Source of the DNA: Acetobacterium paludosum
GTDB taxonomy: Bacteria > Bacillota > Clostridia > Eubacteriales > Eubacteriaceae
DNA: 64,000 bases
Assembly: GCF_008086595.1 (NCBI RefSeq)
Contig: NZ_RXYA01000013.1
Coordinates: 1 to 64,000 of the forward strand
Direction: 5' to 3'
Both the position numbers and the translations under genes were made by a program. Of this stretch, positions 37,479 to 46,495 are shown one piece after another; within the stretch, counting starts at the first letter, position 1, and every line of letters begins with the position of its first letter. The notes beneath the pieces were generated by a model. It was given only the letters and a program-made list of their open reading frames with translations. It was not told the origin of the DNA and ran no database searches.

Positions 37479-38087
37479 TTAATATATTCCAAACCATCCA
37501 TTAATTAAAAACTTAACAATTGTATGGATATGTTTTAATGCTTCTTCCTTTGAAATATCATGGGTAATCAGCTGGACAAAGGAAAGAATTTGAAGATGCG
37601 AAATCCAATGAATTGTATAATCATCAATTTTCTCAGTCTGACAACGCTCGGACATTTCATCAGCCAATACCCGGTAATGTGCTTCTGATATCTCTACAAA
37701 TCGATCCGTACAATTTTCGTATCGCGAGCCCGCCGACTTAGTCAATAACAGCACAAATTCATCATGATGTTCAAACATATAGTTTAATGCCATTACCGCA
37801 GCTTCTGAGTCTTCTCTATAATCATGATTCTTGGTTGCCGCCGTTTTTATTTCTTTTATTTCTACTTCATAATGAGTTTTCATAAACTCATATATTTTTT
37901 TTAAAGGTTCATCAACTAAAGATCCAAATAAGTCTTCCTTATCCTTAAAGAAAAAATAAAGCGCGCCTGTTGTTACATTGGCCTTCCTGCATATATTTCT
38001 AAGTGACGCTGCCGCATAGCCCTTTTCCATGAATTCTTCTTTTGCTGTTTGTTGAAGTTTTTCTCTGGTCTGTGTTTCCTGCTTCAT
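37479..38087 (-). CDS. TetR/AcrR family regulator
   Basis: A 202-residue regulator. The N-terminal HTH reads AKEEFMEKGYAAASLRNICRKANVTTGALYFFFKDKEDLF in overlapping helices, a clear TetR signature, and the C-terminal ligand domain is helical. SD AAAGGCGG. It is transcribed toward the ABC transporter genes. ATAAC-N3-GTTAT palindromes are present both before this gene and before the ABC ATPase gene, so it very likely represses both. Confidence 0.9.
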   Translation of the reverse strand: MKQETQTREKLQQTAKEEFMEKGYAAASLRNICRKANVTTGALYFFFKDKEDLFGSLVDEPLKKIYEFMKTHYEVEIKEIKTAATKNHDYREDSEAAVMALNYMFEHHDEFVLLLTKSAGSRYENCTDRFVEISEAHYRVLADEMSERCQTEKIDDYTIHWISHLQILSFVQLITHDISKEEALKHIHTIVKFLINGWFGIY

Positions 38088-38121
38088 TCAGAACCGCCTT
38101 TCATAAAATGCGCCCGCGTTA

Positions 38122-38141
38122 GATAACACTGTTATGTTATC
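38122..38141. promoter_or_regulatory. Palindromic operator before the TetR gene
   Basis: ATAAC-ACT-GTTAT at 38123-38135 matches the core of the palindrome at 37380-37408. It lies 36 bases upstream of the TetR start. Confidence 0.6.
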
Positions 38142-38237
38142 ATTCCACCCCTCTTTTGTCAACGAAATTAATTTTTCTTTGTACCATTTATGATAATATC
38201 CTATTCTTCTACCTTCATTTTCTCGAAAATATAAAAA

Positions 38238-38273
38238 AACGAAAGCAATACCAGTATTTGGCATGCTTCCGTT
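38238..38273 (-). terminator. Terminator of the small-gene operon
   Basis: On the minus strand AACGGAAGCA pairs with TGCTTTCGTT, followed by a run of seven T. It lies about 70 bases after the 78-residue gene. Confidence 0.7.
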
Positions 38274-38342
38274 TTTTACTTTGAAATAATTTGACTTCAA
38301 TCTGTCATTTTTGAATTAATTACAAGAGTAACTGCACTTATA

Positions 38343-38579
38343 TCATTTTGGATATTTTAGCTCAATCCATAACTTAGCGTATGTATCATTTAATGTCACA
38401 ATATATTTATTATGCTCGCAATTCTCGATGATTCCATTTCTGGAGCAAAATTGAATTACGCCAAACGCCATATTTCTTACTTGAGTTAAATTTTCAATAT
38501 CAGCAGAGACACTCATCTGCACATACAAATCGACTAAATAATTTTCAAGAATGGCTTTATTAATTTCCATCATCCTCAT
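38343..38579 (-). CDS. Small protein of unknown function (78 residues)
   Basis: A frame of 78 codons, possibly starting three codons later at MEINKAILENYL. It is rich in charged residues with no membrane segment, ends IELKYPK, and is followed by a good terminator. It lies 34 bases after another tiny gene whose N-terminus has a similar N-K-x-L-x-x-YL run. No family recognised. The terminator and the in-line arrangement support its being expressed. Confidence 0.5.
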   Translation of the reverse strand: MRMMEINKAILENYLVDLYVQMSVSADIENLTQVRNMAFGVIQFCSRNGIIENCEHNKYIVTLNDTYAKLWIELKYPK

Positions 38580-38613
38580 TCAAACAAGCAGTAGGTCGCT
38601 ATCCTTATTTTAT

Positions 38614-38763
38614 TTATATTAAAGCACGAATTGCAACCTGATGCAACTTATATTTAAATGCTTCATTATATGCAATCGGATTATCAATATCCGTAAGCTG
38701 ACCCGCATCTTCGATCAAATACTCCAGCAGATGTTTGTTCAATGCTGAAATATTCACGCTCAT
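38614..38763 (-). CDS. Very small protein of unknown function (49 residues)
   Basis: ATG at 38763 lies behind AAAGGTG, 30 bases after the nitroreductase stop on the same strand. The 49-residue product begins MSVNISALNKHLLEYLIEDA and is soluble and acidic. No family recognised. It probably forms an operon with the nitroreductase and the 78-residue gene. Confidence 0.45.
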   Translation of the reverse strand: MSVNISALNKHLLEYLIEDAGQLTDIDNPIAYNEAFKYKLHQVAIRALI

Positions 38764-38793
38764 ACACCTTTTACCTTTCTAACGATTATGCAG

Positions 38794-39633
38794 CTAGTTC
38801 ATAACCCACGAAAATAGATAATTCACCTGATCTGTCGCTTGAATTCCGGTATCTGCCAATTTTTCAAATTTTCCCGGAAAATCCCTTTCCATTGCCGCCA
38901 GATGAAAATGGCAGGCACCGATTCCAACATCCGTCCGCTGAATGTCAATCCCAAGCTTGCTCTCTTTGGTGGGACGGACTTCATAAAAATGATAAGCATT
39001 CTGATTCTTAACAATCCGCCATGGCTGTTTATTCACCGCAGACGGAGCCAGACGCAGCATCTCCAATGGAAAAGCATAGTCTCCCGCCGCAGTCGGCGTC
39101 AGGGGATGAGCAAAATCATCGGCATAAAAGATCTCATTCCATTCGCGACGGTGATCGGATTTTGCCACCCACCGTGCCACGAATTCCAGCATCCTCTTTT
39201 TGCCTGCAGGATAACCGATCGGAGAAATAACCGGAAAAAGGTCGCCCGTCTTCAGCTTCATCGCCGCAGAAAATCCGCTGCGGTCAAAGGTTCCTCCCAG
39301 CCAGCAGGTTCCCAACCCCAGCGAGGTGCAATATAAAACCAACTGTTCAAAGGAATAACCCAGCGCCTCAAGCCCCAGTTCACCCGGGGCCACGGACACA
39401 CCGACATAATTGGTGGCTCCTTTGATTACACCATAGGTTCCCAACTTTTCGCCGTTAGCCGACGACGTGTTCTCAAGCAGGTGAAAGTTAACATCTATTG
39501 AAAACGGATTGGTCAAACCGGCAATATAAGTGCTAATTTTATCCTGATCCTCTGCCATCAGTGGGCAATTTTGATAGGTTCGCACACTTTGACGGGCTTT
39601 CACTGTTTCTTCAATCGAAAAATCCATTTTCAT
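38794..39633 (-). CDS. Nitroreductase family protein
   Basis: A 279-residue FMN-dependent nitroreductase-fold protein. The N-terminus TVKARQSVRTYQNCPL matches the family's R-S-x-R-x-Y FMN phosphate contact. The middle GYSFEQLVLYCTSLGLGTCWLGG is the typical flavin-binding turn, and LRLAPSAVNKQPWR repeats the SxxNxQPW motif. It is longer than the usual 200 residues and resembles the putative TM-nitroreductase group. SD GAGGAGG is eight bases before the ATG. Substrate unknown. Two tiny genes follow on the same strand. Confidence 0.82.
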   Translation of the reverse strand: MKMDFSIEETVKARQSVRTYQNCPLMAEDQDKISTYIAGLTNPFSIDVNFHLLENTSSANGEKLGTYGVIKGATNYVGVSVAPGELGLEALGYSFEQLVLYCTSLGLGTCWLGGTFDRSGFSAAMKLKTGDLFPVISPIGYPAGKKRMLEFVARWVAKSDHRREWNEIFYADDFAHPLTPTAAGDYAFPLEMLRLAPSAVNKQPWRIVKNQNAYHFYEVRPTKESKLGIDIQRTDVGIGACHFHLAAMERDFPGKFEKLADTGIQATDQVNYLFSWVMN

Positions 39634-40051
39634 CTACATATCCTCCTCTGGTCAAGCCAGCGTTTTATAAAGATTAATTTCACCAGGTTTTTCCATATAG
39701 CTTTCAAATGACGCTATGATTTGATCTTGCTGTGCCAGTCCCTCCGCGGTTGTACACACAATTACACATTATCACGTCTTCGTTTCCTTGTCAATTCTAG
39801 CATGAACTACTTTTTTATTGTATAAGCCCAAATATCATCAACCTATTGACAACTAGATTCTAAAAAATACCATCAAGATATTATTCAATCAAAAGACGGT
39901 GGAGATGGGGGCATCCGGGACCAGTGAAAAAGTCATCATATAAGGCCGAAACGTCAATATCATTTTATATTATAAATATAGTGTTAAAATCAGCGCACTA
40001 CCTTGACAGGCATAGTAGTATGTCGTATAATGCAAATATGGAGGTGATCAT
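39634..40051. other. Intergenic region with a possible gene remnant and the PadR promoter
   Basis: On the minus strand a 35-codon frame (39652-39759, including LAQQDQIIASFESYMEKPG and ending in TGA) runs up to the nitroreductase ribosome site. It may be the tail of a lost upstream gene. The right end holds the PadR promoter. Nothing else is recognisable. Confidence 0.3.
39997..40031 (+). promoter_or_regulatory. Consensus promoter and palindrome of the padR operon
   Basis: TTGACA at 40003-40008 and TATAAT at 40026-40031 have a 17-base spacer, a perfect consensus. ACTAC at 39997-40001 and GTAGT at 40015-40019 form an inverted repeat across the -35 box and are a likely PadR operator. Confidence 0.75.
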
Positions 40052-40381
40052 ATGAGTGATAACAAAATCACATCCGACCTGCTGCGCGGCCATACCGATA
40101 CGATGATCTTACGGCTTTTATCTGAAGCTGACCGCTATGGCTACGAGATTGTCAAACTGATCGCCGAGCGCTCAAGTGGTGAGTATGAATTAAAAGAAGC
40201 CACAATGTACTCAAGCGTTCGGCGGCTCGAGGCGGATGGTGACATCGAATGGTATTGGGGCGATGAATCCCAGGGCGGACGGCGTAAGTATTTTAGGATT
40301 ACCAAAAAAGGTAAAGCTACTTACACCCAAAACAAAAGCAATTGGGAGTACGCAAAGCGTGTGCTTGCTAATTTATTGTAA
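40052..40381 (+). CDS. PadR family transcriptional regulator
   Basis: A 109-residue PadR winged helix. It has GHTDTMILRLLSEADRYGYEI, then ATMYSSVRRLEADG with the recognition helix, and the wing GGRRKYFRITKKG. PadR proteins repress efflux operons until a drug or phenolic ligand binds. It is the first gene of a four-gene operon with the pentapeptide protein and an ABC-2 exporter, behind a consensus promoter that carries an inverted repeat. SD GGAGGTGAT is excellent. Confidence 0.92.
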   Translation: MSDNKITSDLLRGHTDTMILRLLSEADRYGYEIVKLIAERSSGEYELKEATMYSSVRRLEADGDIEWYWGDESQGGRRKYFRITKKGKATYTQNKSNWEYAKRVLANLL

Positions 40382-40396
40382 AGGAGATTGGATATT

Positions 40397-41263
40397 ATGA
40401 ACGAGAAATTAACAAACTATTTAAACGGCGTTTTTGCCCCATATGATGGAGTAAAAAGCGTCACCGAACTAAAGGCTGACCTACTCTCCGATTTACAGGA
40501 GCGGTTTTGTGAACTCAAAGCTGAGGGCAAGGACGATGAAACAGCCTTTGCGATGACACTTGATAGTATCGGCGATATTGAACAGACTGTTCTAGAAGTT
40601 GCCAACCTCTCCCGCTCACTGGAGCAGCAGGTGCTGACAAACTTCAGTGCCAGTAACCTGCCAAAAAGCGACTTTGCAGGCGTTACCGCACATAAAGCAA
40701 AATTTGAAACAAGCGCACTGCGGGGCTCCGATTTTGCGGGTGCAGACTTGACCGGCAGCTCCTTTAAGTCCAGCGATCTGCGCGAAGCCAATTTTGACGG
40801 TGCAAATCTGACCGACTGCAACTTTACCACGCTTGATCTGGCGGGTGCGAGCTTTAACAAAACCATTCTTGTCCGTACCAACTTCAGCGCGTCGGGGCTG
40901 ATTGGAGCAAAATTCATCGGTGTAAAACTGACTGATGTCAAACTGACTAAGACCGACCTGAGAAAGACGATCTTTGAAAACTGTATCTTCAACGGCGTAG
41001 ATTTCGGAGAATCCGACCTGCGAGGGTTATGTCTTGACGGGCAAACCTTTATCGGTGTCAATTTTGACAAATCTACAATGAACAACGTTTCGTTTAAGTC
41101 CGCGACACTCAAAAATGTGTCTTTCCGTTGGGCGTATATCTTATCCAAAAAATATTTTCGTGCCACTAAAGGCATTTGCTTCGACGGCGCAATGATGGAT
41201 AAGCTAACCTATGCCGCACTCAAAGGCATGTCGGCTGATTTGTCAAAGGTTACTATTATCTAA
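40397..41263 (+). CDS. HAAS-like domain fused to pentapeptide repeats
   Basis: A 288-residue protein. Residues 1-80 resemble the helical prefix found on PadR-linked membrane proteins (NYLNGVFAPYDGVKSV, then LLSDLQERFCELKAEGKDDE). Residues about 85-285 are pentapeptide repeats of the A(D/N)Lxx type (for example ADLTGSSFKSSDLREANFDG), a right-handed beta-helix. There is no membrane segment. Pentapeptide proteins can mimic DNA and protect gyrase. With a drug-type exporter in the same operon, a resistance role is plausible but unproven. Start at 40397, ten bases after AAGGAG. Confidence 0.78.
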   Translation: MNEKLTNYLNGVFAPYDGVKSVTELKADLLSDLQERFCELKAEGKDDETAFAMTLDSIGDIEQTVLEVANLSRSLEQQVLTNFSASNLPKSDFAGVTAHKAKFETSALRGSDFAGADLTGSSFKSSDLREANFDGANLTDCNFTTLDLAGASFNKTILVRTNFSASGLIGAKFIGVKLTDVKLTKTDLRKTIFENCIFNGVDFGESDLRGLCLDGQTFIGVNFDKSTMNNVSFKSATLKNVSFRWAYILSKKYFRATKGICFDGAMMDKLTYAALKGMSADLSKVTII

Positions 41264-41276
41264 GGAGGCAAAGCAT

Positions 41277-42038
41277 ATGCAAAACAATTCAATTCAAGTG
41301 AAAGGACTGCAAAAGTCCTACAATCAGCTTCATGTCCTGAATAGCGTCGATTTCGAGGTGGAACAGGGCAGTATTTTCGCCCTGCTCGGTTCCAATGGCG
41401 CGGGCAAAACGACGATTGTCAAAATCCTTACCACGCTGCTTAAACAAGATGGCGGAACCGCCACCGTAAACGGCTTCGATATCACATCAAAGCCCGACAA
41501 TGTGCGGCAGTCGATCAGTCTGACCGGGCAATTTGCCGCTGTGGATGAGATTTTGACCGGAGAAGAAAATCTGATCATGATTGCTAAGTTAAGACACCTC
41601 AAAAATCCGCATCAGGTTACCGACAATTTGATAAAACGCTTCGGCTTAACAGACGCCGCAAACCGCAGGGTAGCTACTTATTCGGGTGGTATGCATCGCA
41701 AGCTCGACCTCGCCATGAGTCTGGTGGGAAAACCCCAACTCATTTTCCTTGATGAGCCGACCACCGGGCTTGACCCCGAGGCGCGTCTTGAGGTATGGAA
41801 GATTGTCAAGGAGCTTGCCGATAGTGGCACGACGGTATTCCTGACCACCCAGTATTTAGATGAGGCTGAACAGCTTGCCGATCAAATTGCCATTCTGCAT
41901 GAAGGTCGGATTATCGCCAGCGGCACTCTCGCCGAGCTGAAAAAGCTGCTCCCCCCGACAAAGGTGGAGTATGTTGAGAAGCAACCGACATTAGAGGAGA
42001 TATTCCTTGCTATTATTGGTACGAAGGAGGCAAAGTAA
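41277..42038 (+). CDS. DrrA-type ABC transporter ATP-binding protein
   Basis: A 253-residue ABC-2 exporter ATPase. Walker A GSNGAGKTT, signature YSGGMHRKLDLA (the variant usual in drug-resistance DrrA ATPases), Walker B LIFLDEPTTGLDPEAR and a Q in place of the H-loop His (LTTQYLDEAE), also typical of DrrA. The C-terminal tail ends at TLEEIFLAI. Start at 41277, eight bases after AAGGAGG. The permease starts right after its stop. Confidence 0.9.
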   Translation: MQNNSIQVKGLQKSYNQLHVLNSVDFEVEQGSIFALLGSNGAGKTTIVKILTTLLKQDGGTATVNGFDITSKPDNVRQSISLTGQFAAVDEILTGEENLIMIAKLRHLKNPHQVTDNLIKRFGLTDAANRRVATYSGGMHRKLDLAMSLVGKPQLIFLDEPTTGLDPEARLEVWKIVKELADSGTTVFLTTQYLDEAEQLADQIAILHEGRIIASGTLAELKKLLPPTKVEYVEKQPTLEEIFLAIIGTKEAK

Positions 42039-42806
42039 ATGGAAGCTACAAAGAAACACTTTTTTAGCGATATGAACGTTATGTTGGGACGTTCCATGCG
42101 CCATATTTTTCGCAGCATGGACACCATCATCACGGTCACCATCATGCCGATTGGTTTTATGCTGCTGTTTGTCTATGTGTTCGGCGGTGCAATCCAAACC
42201 GGCACGGATAACTATGTGAATTACCTGCTGCCCGGTATCCTGCTGATAGCGATTGCCAGCGGGATATCCTACACTTCTTACCGCCTGTTTATCGATGTGC
42301 AAGGAGGAATATTCGAGCGTTTCCACTCCATGCCAATTGCACGTTCAACGGTACTGTGGGGACATGTGCTGTCCTCGCTGGTATCCAACGCTCTTTCGGT
42401 TGTTGTCATTATTGTCGCAGCACTGATGATGGGTTTTCGCTCATCAGCGGGGGTACTACCATGGCTTGCCGTGGCTAGTATACTCATGCTATTTACGCTG
42501 GCCTTATCTTGGGTCGCAGTGATTGCCGGATTGTCCGCAAAATCGGTGGATGGCGCCGGCGCTTTTGCCTATCCGATTGTCTTCCTGCCGTTTATCAGCT
42601 CAGCCTTTGTGCCAACCGAATCGATGCCGCCGATCGTTCGCGCCTTTGCCGAAAACCAGCCGGTAACCGCTATCGTGGAAGCCATCCGTGCGCTACTGTC
42701 AGGTCAACCGGTAGGTAATGATATATGGATCGCTCTTGCATGGTGCATCGGGATTACGATCGTGGCCTACATCTTTGCGATGAGAGCGTATAAAAAGCGG
42801 GTATAA
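42039..42806 (+). CDS. ABC-2 type (DrrB-like) permease
   Basis: A 255-residue permease with six membrane segments. The ABC-2 signature region is present (FAYPIVFLPFISSAFVPTESMP, then RAFAENQPVTAIVEAIRALL). The start overlaps nothing but directly abuts the ATPase stop (TAAATG). With the DrrA-type ATPase it should export a drug or lipid-like compound under PadR control. Its stop codon lies inside a copy of the 27-base REP-like repeat. Confidence 0.9.
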   Translation: MEATKKHFFSDMNVMLGRSMRHIFRSMDTIITVTIMPIGFMLLFVYVFGGAIQTGTDNYVNYLLPGILLIAIASGISYTSYRLFIDVQGGIFERFHSMPIARSTVLWGHVLSSLVSNALSVVVIIVAALMMGFRSSAGVLPWLAVASILMLFTLALSWVAVIAGLSAKSVDGAGAFAYPIVFLPFISSAFVPTESMPPIVRAFAENQPVTAIVEAIRALLSGQPVGNDIWIALAWCIGITIVAYIFAMRAYKKRV

Positions 42807-42829
42807 TGAAGGGACATCTCGTTTGTCAT
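42803..42829. repeat. REP-like 27-nt repeat, degenerate copy
   Basis: Matches the ATGACGAAGGGACG... family with several changes and ends CGTTTGTCAT. It overlaps the TAA stop of the ABC-2 permease gene. It is the most upstream copy in the window. Confidence 0.6.
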
Positions 42830-42841
42830 GTAAAAAGTCAG

Positions 42842-42874
42842 AAGACCCTGCTTTCTTCACGATAGCAGGGTCTT
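42842..42874. terminator. Bidirectional terminator
   Basis: AAGACCCTGCT at 42842-42852 and AGCAGGGTCTT at 42864-42874 form a perfect 11-bp stem between the convergent permease and AraC-type regulator genes. Confidence 0.8.
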
Positions 42875-42880
42875 GATTCG

Positions 42881-43738
42881 TTATTTTCTTTTTACCGGAA
42901 TCCATATCTCCGCATAATAATTTTCATCCTGTGTTCCCTTGGGATATTTATCGGGGGCATCATACATTTCCACACAGTAACCGGCGGCAAATTCATACTC
43001 CCTTAATGCGGGAAGCCATTCCGAAAATATTTTCTCATTCACATTTTGAAGCGACATTGGCATTGCTCCTTGACAGGGAAAAACCGCCCAGGTGAACGCC
43101 GGAATTGTTTTGGTTATAAAACCTTCGGGAATATCCATCGCCGGATTATAAACATCGGCGATCAAATACTCAAATTTTTTATTTCCCATTTCCTCGTCGA
43201 TGTTAATTCCAAACATTCCGCAAACAGTCTGGCCTTTCCCCGACGCATAATGCTCCTGCCAGAAAGCGGGAATTTCCTGTTTGGCATTCTCGTAAGAAAA
43301 TTCTTTTGCTGAACCAATAATGGTAAAACTGTCCTTTTTCGTAATTCTGTAATCCATAAGATAACCACCTTTCAACGCTATTGTTAATTTCAGCGGTGCA
43401 AAGGACTTAAGCATTGTTCCTTCTTTTCGCACCTGAGAAGGTGTGATGCCATGAAAGCGAGTAAAAGCTTTGGTAAAACTATCCGGTGAATCATATCCGT
43501 ACATCATTGCAATATCAATGATTTTAGCATCACTATTCGTTAATTCGACGCCGGCCAGAGCCAGCCTACGATTGCGGATATATTCCATAATCGAGTAGCC
43601 ACATAACATGCTAAATCCTTTTTGGAAATAGAAGGTCGAGATACAAACATGTTTCGCAACATCATCCACCGTAATATCTTCGGTCATGTTGCTTTCTATA
43701 TAATCGACCGCTTCACCAATGGCTTTCATCCATTCCAT
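42881..43738 (-). CDS. AraC family regulator with GyrI-like effector domain
   Basis: A 285-residue Rob/MarA-type regulator. An AraC HTH (residues about 5-105, with IVDIAMMYGYDSPDSFTKAFTRFHG-type spacing) is followed by a GyrI-like ligand domain (about 115-285). This class senses hydrophobic drugs. Start at 43738, eight bases after AGGAGG; a GTG three codons earlier overlaps the ribosome site. It is convergent with the PadR/ABC operon and need not control it. Confidence 0.88.
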   Translation of the reverse strand: MEWMKAIGEAVDYIESNMTEDITVDDVAKHVCISTFYFQKGFSMLCGYSIMEYIRNRRLALAGVELTNSDAKIIDIAMMYGYDSPDSFTKAFTRFHGITPSQVRKEGTMLKSFAPLKLTIALKGGYLMDYRITKKDSFTIIGSAKEFSYENAKQEIPAFWQEHYASGKGQTVCGMFGINIDEEMGNKKFEYLIADVYNPAMDIPEGFITKTIPAFTWAVFPCQGAMPMSLQNVNEKIFSEWLPALREYEFAAGYCVEMYDAPDKYPKGTQDENYYAEIWIPVKRK

Positions 43739-43924
43739 GCCAATCACCTCCTGCTGTAATGACAGTATATCCTTTGGCAGTTACCTCTTCCCGATAATGC
43801 CTGCTTTGTTTTGTCTGATTTTACATTGATGTAGGTAACTGTTGACTTCAACGCCTTTCTATTATGACAAGATGAGATTTTATGATCCACACTTCATTTT
43901 TGTTTTAACTAGCTCTATTTAAAA

Positions 43925-45388
43925 TCATGTCCCACAATAGGTTTTATAGGGACTATTCGAAGGTTCTGGTGGTGTCATATATTGCTGATTAAACGAATTG
44001 TAATCGTATGGTGCTTGCAGGACTTCTAATAACCGCTGAAAAGGCTTAAAATCATCCTGATCGACAGCTGCTTGCAAGGCTTTTTCAACCTGATGATTTC
44101 TTGGGATGACCACCGGATTTGCTTGTTTCATTAACTTCTTAATACCTTGATCTGTTTGATTCTGTCTTTTCAAACGGGCTTTCCATCGTTCTAGCCAATC
44201 TTTAAAAGCATCACTTTCATATAATTCCGACGACGGGGTTCGGTCTAGCGTTAAATCAACAAAGGTATTGGTATAATCGGCCTGATACTGCTTCATCAAT
44301 CCCAATAAATCGGCGATCAGTAACTCGTCTTGCTGCTCTTCATTGGTAATACCCAGTTTTAATCGCATGCCCTGGAGCCACTTCTCCAGATATAATGAAG
44401 GAAAATTTCGCAGTGATGCTTCAACTAGTTTAAGTGCTTGTTCCTGGTTTTCATCGATTAACGGAATCAGGGTTTCGGCCAAGCGGGCCAAATTCCATAA
44501 GCCAATATTGGGTTGATTCCGATAGGCATACCGTCCCTGCAGATCTATGGAACTAAATACCGTGTTCGGATCATAGTGATCCATAAATGCACAGGGACCA
44601 TAATCGATGGTTTCGCCACTGATGAACACATTATCGGTATTCATGACGCCATGAATAAAGCCGACCAACTGCCATTTGGCAATGAGAGAAGCTTGCGCTT
44701 TGATGACTTCGTCTAATAAACCAAGATAAACATTTTGTTCCGACTGAAGCAAGGGGAAATGCCGTTTAATGGCATAATCAGCCAGGGCTTTGACATCAGC
44801 ATTGGTCCCCCACTGAGCTGCATATTCAAAGGTGCCGACCCGAATATGACTGGCTGCCACGCGCGTTAAAATCGCCCCTTTGAGAGTTTTTTCGCGATAC
44901 ACCGGATCGCCCGTTGACACGACCGTTAAACTGCGGGAAGTCGGAATGCCCAGATAATGCATCGCTTCACTGATCAGATATTCCCGCAGCATCGGCCCCA
45001 GCGCGGCTTTACCATCGCCACTGCGTGAATAAGGCGTTTTCCCTGATCCTTTGAGTTGGATATCAAAGCGCTCCCCAGCTGGTGTGATCTGTTCACCAAT
45101 CAGCATTGCCCGGCCATCACCGAGCATGGTGAAATAGCCAAATTGATGACCGGCATACGCCTGAGCGATCGGTTTAGCTTTGGCTGGTAAAGCCTGACCG
45201 GCTAAGATATTGATCCCGTCCTGCCCCATCAGTGCTTCAGCATCCAAACCAAGATCTTTTGCTAAAAGCTGATTCAAAATAACCAGTTTCGGATCGCTGA
45301 CAGTCTCTAATTTAAGCGGGATATAGAATAATCCCGGCAATTTTGCGTAACTATTTTCCAAATTCCAACCGCTGTCATTTTTTTCCAT
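43925..45388 (-). CDS. selO: Protein adenylyltransferase SelO (YdiU)
   Basis: A 487-residue SelO pseudokinase-fold enzyme that AMPylates target proteins. It has the N-terminal [12 protein letters not shown], the block [19 protein letters not shown], the ATP-site region [19 protein letters not shown] and the catalytic HGVMNTDN. The C-terminal CGT keeps the redox cysteine (where some homologues have selenocysteine). I chose the ATG at 45388 because homologues start close to WNxxNSYxxLP; ATGs further up sit against the AAAGGA site. Confidence 0.9.
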   Translation of the reverse strand: MEKNDSGWNLENSYAKLPGLFYIPLKLETVSDPKLVILNQLLAKDLGLDAEALMGQDGINILAGQALPAKAKPIAQAYAGHQFGYFTMLGDGRAMLIGEQITPAGERFDIQLKGSGKTPYSRSGDGKAALGPMLREYLISEAMHYLGIPTSRSLTVVSTGDPVYREKTLKGAILTRVAASHIRVGTFEYAAQWGTNADVKALADYAIKRHFPLLQSEQNVYLGLLDEVIKAQASLIAKWQLVGFIHGVMNTDNVFISGETIDYGPCAFMDHYDPNTVFSSIDLQGRYAYRNQPNIGLWNLARLAETLIPLIDENQEQALKLVEASLRNFPSLYLEKWLQGMRLKLGITNEEQQDELLIADLLGLMKQYQADYTNTFVDLTLDRTPSSELYESDAFKDWLERWKARLKRQNQTDQGIKKLMKQANPVVIPRNHQVEKALQAAVDQDDFKPFQRLLEVLQAPYDYNSFNQQYMTPPEPSNSPYKTYCGT

Positions 45389-45826
45389 CGTTATAACCAT
45401 TCCTTTCGTTTCACTCAAGGCCCCAAGCGCCCTGAAACGTCATGCTAATTCTGATTTCGCCTCGTGTTGTTTTTTTCAGTCTACCACATTTGTGATGGCA
45501 TGACAAACGAAACAGCTTATGTCGTACCCATGACATAGCAACAACCTACAGGCAATGCCCGGCAATTTGAAGAACAGGCATAGCCGCATTAAACAACCAA
45601 TTTCAGACCTAAACACTGCCAAAAAATGATACTGTCATACCCATAGCAACGGTTCTATTTCAAATTTTGGCAGTGTATTTGCATTCATGAAAACAGAAAG
45701 ATCGCTTAAACATTGTGCTATATCATCATTCTCGAGTATGATATACTTTCATTACTACAGTATAATTTTTCAGCGTGTCCTCATCTCCTAGCGGTATGAG
45801 GTAACAAGCAGAAAGGCAGAAAGAAG
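45389..45826. other. Intergenic region with RAYT-end remnant and a long inverted repeat
   Basis: Bases 45461-45526 match the sequence found upstream of the two RAYT genes (TACCACATTT followed by the 27-nt repeat), so a RAYT unit once ended here. ACACTGCCAAAA at 45613-45624 and its perfect complement at 45665-45676 are 40 bases apart. Near 45721-45745 TATCAT...ATGATA may be an operator for the response regulator gene. Confidence 0.5.
45500..45526. repeat. REP-like repeat, RAYT left-over
   Basis: ATGACAAACGAAACAG..., ending near ATGTCGTA. It is preceded by TCTACCACATTTGTGATGGC, which corresponds to the DNA just upstream of both RAYT start codons. Confidence 0.7.
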
Positions 45827-46495
45827 GTGATTCCGATACAACGAATTTTATTGGTTGAAGACGATCTGATGATTGCATCGGGGCTGGTTTATGCTTTGGC
45901 ACAGGAGCAGTATGCGCCGTTCCACTGTAAGGATATTAATACCGCCTGCCGCGCGATTGAAACAGAGCGATTTGATTTAGCGATACTGGATCTGCAATTG
46001 CCGGACGGGACAGGCTTCGAGATTAGTCAAAAGCTAAAAAACACCAATACGGCAATTATTTTCCTGACCATTGTGGACGACGAAAACAAAATTGTGCAGG
46101 CCTTTGAAAACGGAGCTGCGGATTATATCACAAAACCTTTTCGGCTGCGTGAGCTGCTGGCCCGAGTGAAACGAACCCTCAATAGCAGCTCCGGGGCAAA
46201 TCAATCGCAGTTGATGACCCTTGGAAAAGCAAACATTGACACCGCGGCTGGAAAAGTGTTTATCGGAACGGCGCCGGTCGAGTTGACTGCGCTGGAATAT
46301 CGCTTGCTTTTGACCTTTGCGGCAAATAAGTCACAGCTTCTTACACGGACGCAAATTTTGGAAAGCATCTGGGACAACGGTGGTAATTTCGTGGAGGACA
46401 ACACGCTAACTGTCTATATTAAGCGGCTGCGCCAAAAGCTGGGAGACGCCGTTTCCATCGAAACAGTCAGGGGGGGTGGGTATCGTGCTGATTAA
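45827..46495 (+). CDS. OmpR/PhoB family response regulator
   Basis: A 222-residue regulator. The receiver domain has the acidic pair ED-D at 11-13, phosphoacceptor Asp55 (AILDLQLPDG), Thr in FLTIVD and Lys in TKPFRLRELL. A winged-helix DNA-binding domain (about 130-222) ends RGGGYRAD. Start GTG at 45827 behind AGAAAGAAG. It overlaps the kinase gene and probably controls the ABC genes that follow. Confidence 0.93.
   Translation: MIPIQRILLVEDDLMIASGLVYALAQEQYAPFHCKDINTACRAIETERFDLAILDLQLPDGTGFEISQKLKNTNTAIIFLTIVDDENKIVQAFENGAADYITKPFRLRELLARVKRTLNSSSGANQSQLMTLGKANIDTAAGKVFIGTAPVELTALEYRLLLTFAANKSQLLTRTQILESIWDNGGNFVEDNTLTVYIKRLRQKLGDAVSIETVRGGGYRAD

Noticed and set aside
38088-38300. A 70-codon minus-strand frame directly before the TetR gene
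   Set aside because: It covers the TetR operator and the terminator of the upstream small-gene operon and has no ribosome site; it is an untranslated region.
40417-41175. A 252-codon antisense frame across the pentapeptide-repeat gene
   Set aside because: It arises from the repetitive codon pattern of the pentapeptide repeats on the other strand.
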